From contig JAPEUQ010000016.1 in NCBI GenBank assembly GCA_027946365.1, forward strand, positions 930,001 through 994,000: a stretch of 64,000 nt of DNA. Reading direction: 5' to 3'. This document shows, piece after piece, positions 46,036 through 57,040 of the stretch. The notes under the pieces were generated by a model that did no database searches, had not been told where the DNA came from, and saw only the letters and a program-made list of their open reading frames with translations. The number at the start of each line of letters is the position of its first letter. Position 1 is the first letter of the stretch. Made by a program: the position numbers and the translations under genes. This stretch comes from Kalmusia sp. IMI 367209. Its lineage: Eukaryota; Ascomycota; Dothideomycetes; Pleosporales; Didymosphaeriaceae.

Positions 46036-46897
46036 TGCATGAATGAGCTCAAGAGCCCACAGACTGTGAAAAAATTGAAGTCTCAATGTCTCACAAGAGA
46101 ACTGCCAATCCAAAGCAATAGTCGGCAAAGTTCGGGAAAGTTTCTCTTCTTCTTCTTCTTCTTCTTCTTCTTCTTCTTCTTCTTCTTCTTCTTCTTCTTT
46201 AGTTTTGAACAAATTGCGTATCAATATTGTGTAAGCATCCTTGATTTAAGAATGATTATAAAAAGGTGAGTTTGACGGCTCCTGTAATAGTAGTGCTCGG
46301 TAAATTTAGAGGCACGCACGCGATAATATGTGGACAACATGAGTACTGAAAGATTTAGTACTACCAGACAAAGTTTTGAGACTCGTTGTAGGTCAGTCAA
46401 CCTTAGACTGTACAATTTGCCTAAGGACTATCTCCAAACTTTTGTTTAGTGGGTGTAGCAATTTGTGCAAATCTATCCAGATGATACATGATGACCTATG
46501 GAATAATATAAATAACCGCAGACCACGCGCCCTCATCATGAACACGAGCACAAGGCGGCAATATTCGACTAAGGTGCTACCTCATTTCGGCATCCGCTGG
46601 CGGTGAAGAACTCGCCTAGCTAGCATTGGTGCAAGATGGAATGGTTCTGGGGGGTATTCCCGGATAGTGTGATCTAAAAACGCTGCACAAGCCTTGTGTT
46701 CGAGCAGTACACTCAATGCTCTCAGCATCTTGCTCAAAGTCAGTCGATGTTTAGCACTTTCGAGACTGTCAACACTTACAGATGATTTCAAATTATCCAC
46801 GAATTAGTTCTACGCCATATTCTATTGGCGAAATCGAACGTAGAAGTGCGAAGGGATGGATTTCGGTAGTCGTACTGCACAATCGGAGGCTTGAGCA
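46036..46897. other. intergenic with microsatellite
   Basis: Lies between the convergent ends of the RING gene and the NLR. Apart from the TTC repeat I see nothing. The poly-Glu frame on the minus strand is an artefact of that repeat. Confidence 0.6.
46147..46197 (+). repeat. (TTC)17 microsatellite
   Basis: Seventeen uninterrupted TTC units, flanked by TTCTC on the left and a T run on the right. About 110 bases beyond the RING stop, so probably in its 3' untranslated region. Confidence 0.95.
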
Positions 46898-49800
46898 TCA
46901 ACCGGTGAATTGGTACGTGAAAGTTTGCGCACCGGTATTCACAAGATGTCTTGAGTCGATCGCTACCAATTTCTGTCGTTCGATTCGTTGTGATAATTGT
47001 TCAACCTTTGTAACGCCGGTCCAAGAGGGCCCCGAGATACTGAGCCTTTTCTCCTCACAAACCTGAGGCTCCGGGGCTGTTTCACGGGAGAGATACTGGT
47101 AATGCCACTCTGGTGCTTGGATTGCTCCTGGTGCAATATGCGAAAAATCCAAGGTCATCCCTGGCGGATTTTGCAGAAATATATCTCTGGCCTGTATGAA
47201 AGCGGTTTCTCTTCTAGCTGTGTCCATGATTGAAGCTCCTAAAGGACCAAATATGGATTTTCCACCATCATAGTGCCCCAGCAATCTATGGAGCACCTCA
47301 TTTTGGGGATCTGCTCCATATCGAAGAAACAGAAGCACGGTATTCCCCGAAACCTCTTGTCGATGTGCGTCCAAGTTGAAGCCGAACGTTTGCACACTCT
47401 CGAGCAGATCTTCCCATATTGACCGACCATCGATCTGGGTGTTTGGGTCGAGACCATTTTTGAGCATTATTTTGAAATCTTCGGATGGATCTGCAGGACT
47501 TGTACAAATGCACAGAAGCCCGATCAGATATTCGATCCAAGGCTTCACTTCATCATCCTGCAGCATGAGACGTACGTCTGCGCCGTGGAGGAAGAATAAT
47601 TGCAGCATTGAGTGCCTAAGGAGTGTATACTTCCCGTAATGCCACTGTAGTGTTCTTAGGAAGTATTGGAAGACGGTCGTTCCGTTGCAGTGGTCGTTTG
47701 GTTTAAGTCCCGCATTGAACAAAAGACACATAGTGTCCATTGCTCCACTTGAAAACTGTTGTTTAAACTCGCCCATAGTATAGCCAGACTCAAAAATCTG
47801 AGCCCAAATGCTTGTTTGCGACGCAATTGTCGGTTCGAATTGAAGAAGTAAATTAAGAACCTTTGGCCAGTTTCGCTCACAGAGAACGGAAGAATCCGTG
47901 AAACTGTGTTCAAGGTATTCTTCCCAGATTGTCTTGTTATAGAATATCGCGTTCGGGTTTGCACCCCTTTCAAGCAACAAAGAAAGCATCTCTATGTGGG
48001 AATCATATATCCTCATGGCATTTAGACCTTTGGCAGCAAGGCCCATGGACTCATAACATTCACCCGACGTACGGATAAAAGCTACTTTCCAACTTCCACC
48101 AGCCAATTGACCTGGACAAAGAAGGCAATGGCTAAGTAGCATATTCATATCGCCGCTATGTCGTTCATTCTGCAACCGATGATTTACGTAGTCGATGCGA
48201 TGAATGTGAATCGCAGCTTTCAAAACCCTATTGCGAAGGGAGGGGACCGTGGGAAAATTGTTTGCTTCCTTTTCGAACAGACGCTCAATATGATCGAGTG
48301 TGCGGTACTCCAATTCCGGGTTTCGCTCATCTTGGGTAACTTCTTCGATGAAGTCTAACACTCGACTGAAGCTTCCATTTCTCAGGGGACCATTGGCATA
48401 TTTTCCTTCCGCGAGGAGGATTCTAGAGATAGTGCTGTTCACATTGAAACCAAAAGGCAGATACGACGATAGCTGAGCCTGTAATTTTGGTCCTTGAAGA
48501 AAATCTGTGAGTGTGCGGTGGAGGAAATCGACAGTATCGTGCGGTGGAGTAGTATCGTACAACAGTCCTCCTAGTGGCCCAGGTCGAGAACACTCTAGAA
48601 GCCCTTTGTATCTCCCGGCAAGCTGTCTAGATGTTTTCAGCACTCGGTGCTGTATTTCTTCGTCATCGAAACATCGAAAGTCGAGCTCGAGACCAAAATT
48701 ATTATCCTCCTCGTCAAGGAAGGAGTAATTTATGACTCGTAGCGGGGATTTTGTCTTGAGAGCGACTGAAAACGCAATAGCCATGCGTTCCCGGTAAACA
48801 GGGTCAACAGAATGTAGGATTGAGGCAAAAAAGATTTCAAGATCTGTGGGAATTGCATCCAATCGGGCTTGCAGTAGCGTGGGTGGATCGCCGTTAATGA
48901 GACCGTCACAAAGCGATCGAATGACGAGTCGGACCCAAAGAAACACTCCTTTTGATCTTTCGACAATAGTCTTCACCAGACTAGCAAATAATTCCCGTGG
49001 CATCTGAAAATGATCCCTTCCCAAGTCTTTGGTGAGATGCTCTTGCGCGAACAACTGGATATCCTCTCTAGTAAACGATTCAAGATATAACTTTTGGGAT
49101 GGGTGGCCACCAAATGCAAGCTCGAAGCAATTCCAAGGCCGACTAGACAAGCATAGCTTAATTCGTGAAGACGCAAAGCGTTCAAGAACTGATACAACTT
49201 CATTGTGATCTCCGTTGAACTCGTCAAGGCCATCCACATGAAAATAAAATTTACTCGTCGAGTCTGTTTTGGCTGTTTCGACTCTTGCGAGACAGTGCTT
49301 CAGGTCTGGGACACTCCAAGGCTCATGAATTTGGCTACCGTACCGCTCCTTGCACACGTCGTAAATCATGTCGGGACATGTACTAAGAATGCCATATAAC
49401 AGGGATTGTAATAGACCTTGTAGAGACTTTTGCATATGTGTTCCTGGGTTCCAGAAGTAAAAGCTTGAGCGATAAAGGGTGCCGCTGCCAGCCCAGAGTC
49501 GCAATGCATCCTCTACCGCGTGATGGTTGTCCAGAAATTTCATGAGCGTTGATTTGCCTGAGCCGGGCTTCCCAGCAATCCAAAATATGCCATCTCCGTT
49601 TTCGAGCCATTCCAGGAATCTGACACTGGCACGAGGGTCGCTTGGCTCTAATTGCTTGGTTCGAAAGATCCATTCAAAAGTTCGTTCATGAGCTTCATGT
49701 ATTGCCTCATGCCGAGCGCGCATATAATCGAACTGTAAAGTGGCCAAGATTTCGCGACTCTCAGCGGCGTTCTTGTAGATATCACAAAGTTCCAGGAACT

Positions 49801-50492
49801 TGCAACATATCTCATCCGAAAGTGAATGACCAGTGCTCGAACTGATGCTGGCTTCAACTGACCGGAGCCTTGATGCAATCCGCTCAATGTTACCGACTAG
49901 ATCGGTGTGTCTATAACCGTTATCTTGAGACAACGTATTTAAAGTGTCGATGAGAACGGCCTGTCGGTTACTGCATTACAACGTTAGCACTGCAAAATGA
50001 CCTCATCTAAATCCATCGATTCCTCTCTCACCTGGTTTGCGATACCAAATGGAACATGATATGATCGCGTAGGCTCTCCATCCGCCGTTGAAGGTTCATT
50101 ATTTCTTCTTTCTTCCAAGCGCTTTTCAACGCCATACGAAAGCTTCGCCATTTTCCCAGCGTGCTAGACCCTTGTTGGCTTACCAGCTTTCCAATGGCTG
50201 ATAGAAGCTCAGTTGCCACTGCCTGACACTGCCTCGCGAGTGACAGAGTACTTGAATCATTGTTGTTTTGTCTAGTGTTTTCAGCGGTAATTTCGCTACC
50301 ACGTGGGGTTTCCAGGTTCCGAATGTGCCCTTCAAGGTGCTTTGCAATGATGTTGAGCTCGATGGTTTCGGGTGTATTGCTGGAGCCGGACTCGTGTATA
50401 TCATGGGTGGTTCGTATCAATGTAAAACCGAAGTGAACGAACTGGATGATGTTGCCAGTCAGGCTGATGGCAGCTAGGGCTTCGAGGACCAT
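46898..50492 (-). CDS. NLR-like STAND protein: N-terminal helical domain, NACHT, ankyrin-like repeats
   Basis: Exons (minus) 50492..50032 and 49970..46898; 1177 aa. Residues 1 to about 150 begin VLEALAAISLTGNIIQFVHF and match the helical N-terminal domain common to fungal STAND proteins. NACHT follows, with Walker A GKPGSGKSTL at about 287-296, Walker B FYFHVDGLDEFNGD and sensor LCLSSRPWNCF. The C-terminal half has degenerate ankyrin-like units (LSLLLERGANPNAIF, MLKNGLDPNTQIDGRSIW, LFLRYGADPQNE). Such proteins sense non-self or pathogens and oligomerise to trigger cell death or incompatibility. The 61-nt intron joins QTS/NRQAVLID at phase 2. The first ATG in the N-terminal frame is at 50492. 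What it senses cannot be told. Confidence 0.9.
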
Positions 50493-50778
50493 TTCAGTGA
50501 CTCCAGCAATCACATGGCATAGCGTGAGGCCTTCCAGAGACTTTTACGCAAGGTGGGGAAAATGAGAGCAACGTTCATGATTAGTTCTAGGTGTGCCGAG
50601 GTGTTAAGTGCGAATTGCGTGGCCTCCCCTTGTTTGGTGGCGAAGATGGACGAAGCAATATCGTATTCAATTATGATTGGCTAGATCAGAGCCATAGCCT
50701 CACTCCCTCACCGGAATATACAGCCGCATCGACCAGGCTGATTTCATTTCCAGCCTTCTTCTACCTGCTGTTAAGTTT

Positions 50779-52140
50779 TCAAACTCTTTTAATCACTTTC
50801 TTCGCCATTTTCACCCTCGCGAAAAGAACAAACAGTGCTGAAGCGGTTGCTATACCGCCAGCGTAGAATATGGCAGGACGATATACCTCAATACCTAGCC
50901 CTTCTCCACCTGTCTGTGTGCCACCAGCAGATTGCAACAAATAACCCGCGATGGGGGATCCCATCAGATAACCGCCGCTCCATCCAGCAACCGCCATACT
51001 CATCGCCGCTGCAGCTCGACCTGGACCAAACATGCTCGCTACGACAGTTGGTAGAATTGTGAAGAAGGAGCCATTCGCTACACCATTCAGGACCGCGAAG
51101 AGAACAAGGGGACCAAGTGTGTTAGATACTGGCCATATAGCCAGCATGCTGACGGCATTGAGTATCATCGTAATGAGAAACATATTTACGGGGCCGACTT
51201 TATCGCACAAAGGCCCTGCGACGAACCGTCCAACGGCATTGCATGCGTTGAAAGCAGCGACTAAGCCTGCACCAGTGCTCGGGCTCAGATTGATACTCCG
51301 GGCAAATAGCGGCAGGAAGTATGGGGGCACAAAAAGCGCAAAGGTTCCAATTGCACCCGCTAAGAAGACGGTCACAAAAGGCAGTGACTTGAACATCGAC
51401 GTGTCCACCAAGGGAACATTGCGCAACGGAACGCGATCTTTCTGCATCCACGCTGCCGGGAGACCAGTCGCAATCGTAAGGAGGCCCTGGATACGGAAGG
51501 TCCAGGCAATACCCACGCGACGGTACATGGCTTCGAGCGCAACGGCCAGCACGCATCCACCGATGCCACCGCCTAGTTTGACGAGCCCGTTTGCGAGTCC
51601 TAGGTGTCCGGAGAAGTATTGTACGGGCAACGCATTGGAAACGGTATACACCATCGCCATACCCAAACCTGCCATCAATCCGGCAGTACCAAACAATCCC
51701 GCAACGTTATCTGTACAGAAACTGCTGCCAACTAGGCTAGCGCCCATCAGCAACACCCCTACTGTTGCAGTGTTTCGACATCCAGCCCAGCGCATGAATT
51801 GGATCACAAATATGCCGAGCCCTGCACTCAATGCCAGGCTCAGAGAGCCGACAAAAGAGACTGTAGATGTTGGAACTGAGCGTAGGGATGAATCGAGAAG
51901 CGCGGCTTGCAGTACACCCCAGCAATTAATGATGCCGTTACTCCAAAATGCGGTCAAGGAGCAGCAAAAGACAACAACCCAGCCGTAGCCGCCGTCGGGG
52001 ATGGCGGTAGTGGAGTATGCAGCATCTTCCGGAACTTCATCGGGGTTGCGGGTGACGTCCGATGTATGCGACAGCGATGCTCCGCGCGCAGAAGGTAAGA
52101 TCGAAAGCTCAATGCGCTCTTCTGTTGTTGTAGATGACAT
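50779..52140 (-). CDS. MFS transporter, monocarboxylate porter family, 453 aa
   Basis: Intronless. The family signature PDGGYGWVVVF begins at residue 48. Twelve hydrophobic segments can be followed, with GLGMAMVYTVSNALPVQYFS and LGLANGLVKLGGGIGG typical of fungal MCH proteins. Fungal relatives carry riboflavin, monocarboxylates or secondary metabolites, and plain lactate transport is not a safe assumption. Plasma membrane is likely. A CACGTGCGG element at about 52378, some 240 bases upstream of the start, mixes an E-box with a CGG triplet. It is divergent from the P450 across a 959-base spacer, so a joint role is conceivable. Confidence 0.9.
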   Translation of the reverse strand: MSSTTTEERIELSILPSARGASLSHTSDVTRNPDEVPEDAAYSTTAIPDGGYGWVVVFCCSLTAFWSNGIINCWGVLQAALLDSSLRSVPTSTVSFVGSLSLALSAGLGIFVIQFMRWAGCRNTATVGVLLMGASLVGSSFCTDNVAGLFGTAGLMAGLGMAMVYTVSNALPVQYFSGHLGLANGLVKLGGGIGGCVLAVALEAMYRRVGIAWTFRIQGLLTIATGLPAAWMQKDRVPLRNVPLVDTSMFKSLPFVTVFLAGAIGTFALFVPPYFLPLFARSINLSPSTGAGLVAAFNACNAVGRFVAGPLCDKVGPVNMFLITMILNAVSMLAIWPVSNTLGPLVLFAVLNGVANGSFFTILPTVVASMFGPGRAAAAMSMAVAGWSGGYLMGSPIAGYLLQSAGGTQTGGEGLGIEVYRPAIFYAGGIATASALFVLFARVKMAKKVIKRV

Positions 52141-53099
52141 GCTGATGTAAGGTACGAGAATCGGTGAGTTCGTGATGAAAATGCGGCGGGCTTTTGTAGG
52201 TTGGAGAAAGGATTCACTAACAGACTAGCGCGCGCCCTTCAGCTCCACATGAAGGGCTCCTCTTACTGTTCGCTCCCGTTATCTTTCTCCATCTGCGGCA
52301 CGTTTTTTGAAGGACCAAATATTATCAGAATAGATTTCTCTACACCGGCATTACTCCATTGTTGTTGAAATCCAAGTCACGTGCGGTACCATTTTTTCCC
52401 CACCTTCCCACCTTCATAAGTTAACGCCGTGCACCTAGGTACCGATCCCACATGTCAAACAAGCGGCTCTAGTCCTGTCCATATAAAAGACGCTCCGCAC
52501 CTTATCGAATGTCTTAGATGTTACCCTTCAGATGATAAGATATGAATCACGCCTTAACGTCGAGGTTCAAGGGTCGGAACTGCACTTGCGAACTGCAATG
52601 CTCCTGTACTGTGACTTGAGATTGGACGCGTGACATCATGAATCTCTAACTCTCACCCATGTATTAATCCTAGACCACACCTTCCCAAAATGATTTTTTC
52701 GTACCGTGAAACGTAAGACGCCGGCTAATTCGGTTCTCGTCAGGGGTCCATCAACCCCACTCCCGCTGCACAGCAGTCCGCGTTCGCAGTACACGATACA
52801 TCAAGGTCCTTGGCCTGCCGACCAGAATCGGCGTCAGTCAATCTAGTAAAGCCACTTGTATAGGCAAACGCATACCGTATGTGGTTATCAATTAGATGAG
52901 GTCTCGCCACTACTTGAATCTCATCCTGACGACCTCAAACACGGGAGGTGAGCGATAGAGCCAGATACTACACCTGGACTGACAATTGTATAGTAAAATA
53001 TATGACAGCAAGCTTCAATTTACGAACGCGAATCACCCTGGAACTATCAGCTGCCAAAGTTTCTGAGTCTTCACTTTACTCAGTGTGGAATATCAGACA
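52141..53099. other. divergent intergenic region of the MFS and P450 genes
   Basis: Contains CACGTGCGGTACC near 52378, a TATAAAAG-like box at about 52484 and scattered CGG/CCG triplets. No gene seen. The last 60 bases are the P450 leader. Confidence 0.5.
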
Positions 53100-54815
53100 A
53101 TGGCAGCGTCAACACTCGCCCGCCTCCGCGCAGCTAACATTCCATGGACCCTACACATCGCTATTGTAATCGCAGCAACATCCATCTTCCAGCAAAGATC
53201 CCTCAACATATTTCTCCTTCTCTACGCCATTGTCACCTTCCTCCTCGACACAGAACACCTCCTTGCAGCCCTCCAGGATCTAGAAGAACCACCCCTGATT
53301 CCACACCCCTTTCTACCCTTCCTCGGCCATGTGATAGGTATGTTCTGGTACGGTGCGTCCTACTTCGCCCGCGTCAACGCGTCAACGCAGCTCCCAATAT
53401 TCACCCTACAAACACTCACGGGCCGGACCATCGTAGTAATCGACCCCGGTCTCGCAGGCACAATCCAAAAAGCAAGCAAGAACACCAGCTTCTACGGTAT
53501 GATCCTCGAAGTAACAAAGCGACTCGTTGACCTAGACGAGAAGACAATGCGCGTCATACGATGGAACATCAACGGCGAACACGGCCCACACGAAGGCTTA
53601 ATGCACGAAGCAGGTCATATGGTCGCTGGCGAACTGAGCCCCGGACCCAGTCTCAACGAACTGAGCAATGTCCAATTAGAGCAGTTTTCCATGCTCCTAA
53701 ACGATCTTGTATCCGGGTCATCCACTCACTCCATCTCCCTCATGGACTTCGTAAAGCAAATCTTCACCGTCGCAAACGCCTACACCATCTACGGCCCTCA
53801 GAACCCCTTCGCCCTGACACCCTCCCTAGTCCAAGACTTCTGGACCTGGGAGCGTGGCATGATCGCCGTAATGGCCGACCTCCTCCCTCAAGTCACAGCC
53901 CGACAACCCTATCTCGCGCGTCAAGCCGTCAACACCGCGCTTGAAGCCTTCGTATCGCAAGAACACTACCGGACGGCCTCCCCCATGATCCAAAAGCGCG
54001 TCCAAATCAACCTCAAGCACGGCCTCACCACCCAAATGGCCGGCCACGCTGAGCTCATCCTCCTCTTCGGCATCATCGGCAATGCCGTCCCCACCACCTT
54101 TTGGGCCCTCGCGCACATCTTCTCAGACCCAGACCTCCTTTCGAGAATCCGCGAAGAGACAAGCACAGCGGTGCTCTGCACGCGCAGCGACCCAGGCGCA
54201 CCGAAAGAGAAGGTGATCAGCGTCACCCAACTGAAAGCGAACTGCCCACTGCTCGTCTCTACATACCGTGAAACCATCCGCTCAATTGCAAATCTGTCTT
54301 CTGTACGGCTCGTCATGCACACGCATACTATTACAGCGCCGGGGCGCAGGCCCTATCTCCTTCGTCAGGGTTCCATGGTGCAGATCGCAAGCGGGGTCAT
54401 CCATGCGCTGGAATCTGTCTGGGGCCCTAACGCCAGCGCCTTCGATCCCGAGCGCTTCATGTCTAGTACGGGCACCAATGAGCAGTTCTCTTCGTCGTCG
54501 GCAGCGTCTTCGGCCACAGAGTATACTGCGACTGCGCTGCCTAAGGGGGTGCCGAGCGCGGCATACCGCGGCTTTGGTGGCGGCAGTGTGATTTGTCCCG
54601 GAAGGCATTTTGCGCAGAATGAGATCTTGGGATTTGTAACGCTTTGTGTCCATATGCTCGATATTGTGGATGCGGAAACCGGTAAGGCATTTGCTTTGCC
54701 AGTGAGGGACGACGGGAGGATTCCGTTGAGTGTTATGAAGCCGGTCGAGGAGCCGCAGGTGCTTATCCAACGTAGACGCGGAGAAGAGTCGACAATATGG
54801 AGACTAGAGCTGTAA
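53100..54815 (+). CDS. cytochrome P450, CYP7/CYP8-like, 571 aa
   Basis: Intronless. An N-terminal membrane anchor (HIAIVIAATSIF) is followed by PLIPHPFLPFLGH. The I-helix carries FGIIGNAVPTTFW, a variant of the oxygen-binding groove. ExxR is Glu391/Arg394 in YRETIRS. The heme loop FGGGSVICPGRHFA has Cys499 as ligand. The overall layout resembles the CYP7/CYP8 group that includes sterol 7-alpha- and 12-alpha-hydroxylases and prostacyclin synthase, whose fungal members have diverse roles. A Ser/Thr-rich insert (SSSSAASSATEYTATALP) precedes the heme loop. Located in the ER membrane. The ATG at 53100 is preferred over an in-frame GTG at 53085. Confidence 0.93.
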   Translation: MAASTLARLRAANIPWTLHIAIVIAATSIFQQRSLNIFLLLYAIVTFLLDTEHLLAALQDLEEPPLIPHPFLPFLGHVIGMFWYGASYFARVNASTQLPIFTLQTLTGRTIVVIDPGLAGTIQKASKNTSFYGMILEVTKRLVDLDEKTMRVIRWNINGEHGPHEGLMHEAGHMVAGELSPGPSLNELSNVQLEQFSMLLNDLVSGSSTHSISLMDFVKQIFTVANAYTIYGPQNPFALTPSLVQDFWTWERGMIAVMADLLPQVTARQPYLARQAVNTALEAFVSQEHYRTASPMIQKRVQINLKHGLTTQMAGHAELILLFGIIGNAVPTTFWALAHIFSDPDLLSRIREETSTAVLCTRSDPGAPKEKVISVTQLKANCPLLVSTYRETIRSIANLSSVRLVMHTHTITAPGRRPYLLRQGSMVQIASGVIHALESVWGPNASAFDPERFMSSTGTNEQFSSSSAASSATEYTATALPKGVPSAAYRGFGGGSVICPGRHFAQNEILGFVTLCVHMLDIVDAETGKAFALPVRDDGRIPLSVMKPVEEPQVLIQRRRGEESTIWRLEL

Positions 54816-55041
54816 CGTCGAGCAAGTCTGGTTTACTTGTGCATCTCCTAGCCTGTCCACTTAATGTCTAATCAAAATTTCAATATGTATCGTTAAAATG
54901 CTGTTGCAGTTATCGTACGAAAGCTAAAGAATATATTGTGGTAACCAGGTGGTATTGAAATAATTGCGTCCCCTAGTATGATCTTACATGGAATACAAAA
55001 CAGTGCTTCGCCGGATTCTCCGTTCCCAAGAATCCGTCACA

Positions 55042-57040
55042 TCATATTTTGCTTCCAGAATGGCTGACGACGCTAGCTCTGCGAGCCTGCAACACAGCCT
55101 CAGCCTGCGTCGGTGGACCCTGGTAGTTCTTCTTTCCCCAGATGAAATACCACCCAGTAGCGATGGCAAAGAAACCAGCAAAGACAACACTAGCGTAATT
55201 CATAGTCTGGAGGGTTACGGGAAGGAAGGTTGGCATGCAAAACAATGGGATGACCAGTACGGACCAAACTACAGGTAGTGTTAGACTAAATCGTGCGGCA
55301 TGAGTGAGTGCGTTTACTTACGGATGCAGACCCAGTTACAGAAAGCGCCCAGAGCACCAAGGTAGAAACTGCCCTCCTTGACCTGTTTTCGTCCACCCAT
55401 GACTGACGCTACGACTGGTACAGCGTAGCTCACGGTCAGGGTAATAACGCCGACACCAGAGAAAGCGTTGAATGCTGCTGTCGATCCAAAGTAGATGAAT
55501 CCGAGAAGAAGCTGCACTACCATGCTAAGCATCATAGCGTTGAGCGGTACGTCAAGCTTCCTGTTGACTTTGTTCCACCTAAAATCACATCTTCGTTAGC
55601 CAGGCCAAAATTCGAAATCGGATCAGATAATTGGCTTACCATTGGAACCCAGGGATAGCACCATCACGGGCAAAAGCCCATGTGCACCGCGAAGCTGCCG
55701 TCGTACAGCCAATTCCGCAGATGATTCCAAGCACAATTAGCGGAATGAAGAGAGCAAAGGCACCCCCAGATGAGCCGATAGCAGATTTGATGATGGTGGG
55801 AACGGGCTGCCCAGACGCGAGCGCTGCGAGCATCGCTTGGTCTGGCATCACGAAGACGAGCGGGACGAGGAACACAATGCCCATAATGGTATTCAAAACA
55901 ATAGTACCGACCATAGCCTTGGGGACTTGGGTTGCTGGCTTTTGTGTCTCCTCGCACATCCTGGAAGAAGTCAGCAAATTGACCTTACAGGAGCTCATCT
56001 AACCGATATTGTATGAGTTGCAAGGGCAGGGTTGCAAGGTTTTGAATTGTCGCATAGGATACGCTGGGCAGGTGCTTTGGAAAGGTGCTTTGGAAGTATG
56101 CCAGAAAAGTCGCGTTGGCGGGGTGCTCACGAGATAATCATTCCCGTTGACGAAGTCGCATAGGCAGCGTGAAGGAGTCCCACAAAGAATGACCAGCCGG
56201 GTGTCCATCCGCTGTTGCTTGTATCGAATTCGCCAAAGACGTAAGAAGCGTTGTGGCGGCCTTCTTTTGCGATGGCCAGAATGCACACAATAATGGCAAT
56301 CACACCAGCAAATGTCCAGTAGATGGCGAAAGTCTAGAAGAGTTGATTAGATTCGCCTTGAGTCAATCGAGGGGCTTTCTAACATCTAACAAAGGCAACC
56401 AACGGTTGCCGAGAGAAGAGACCAAGTTGCATAGAATTGTAATGCCGAAGAAGATGAGCCAAACCTGATAGGGCTTGCCCTCGAAGATGCCCACACCCGG
56501 CTCGGACTCGAATACGTTGATACAAGCTGTCAGGAAAGACGCGGTTCCGAAATTGACGGCCAGTGTGATAGTGATGTTGCCTACAACGAAGGCCCATCCG
56601 CAGATCCAGGAAACGATTTTCCTATATGACGCAGGGGCAAGCATAAAAGATTGGTAGTAGACACCCCCGGCGGTTGGGTAGACGCTAGTGATTTCGCCCA
56701 AAGACGCGGCGACGCAAAGAATGATGAGAGAGACCAGAACCCAACCCCAGATGATATCGACGGGCCCGCCGTTGACGACCGGGTAGTAGAGCGTAGTCGT
56801 TAGACCATAGGGAACCGATGCCATGACAAAGGACATAAACGCAACTTGGAAGGTTGATCGACTGCGCACAAGTTCACTCTTGTAGCCCATGGCTTCGAGA
56901 AGCTCGTCGGCGGCCCCAACTCCTCCATCTTCAGAGAATCCTGGCTCGCGCTTCACGTCTTTACCAGCCGAGTGTCTTCGGTGAACATCGTTTTCGGCGT
57001 TGAATGCGTCCGACTGCGTCCCATGGGTCTGATCCGCCAT
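55042..57040 (-). CDS. amino-acid/GABA-type permease (APC superfamily), 554 aa
   Basis: Exons (minus) 57040..56384, 56333..56131, 55960..55640, 55578..55322 and 55268..55042. Hydrophobic N-terminal tail followed by about twelve helices. Family blocks include ELVRSRSTFQVAFMSFVMAS, GEITSVYPTAGGVYYQSFML, CEETQKPATQVPKAMVGTIV and NRKLDVPLNAMML. It resembles the fungal GABA/choline permease subfamily and imports amino acids or related amines across the plasma membrane. Introns of 50, 170, 61 and 53 nt all keep phase. Converges on the P450 with about 225 bases between. The substrate is not readable. Confidence 0.93.

Noticed and set aside
46009..46224. Minus-strand frame with a long poly-Glu run
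   Set aside because: A product of the (TTC)17 microsatellite; no other coding signal.
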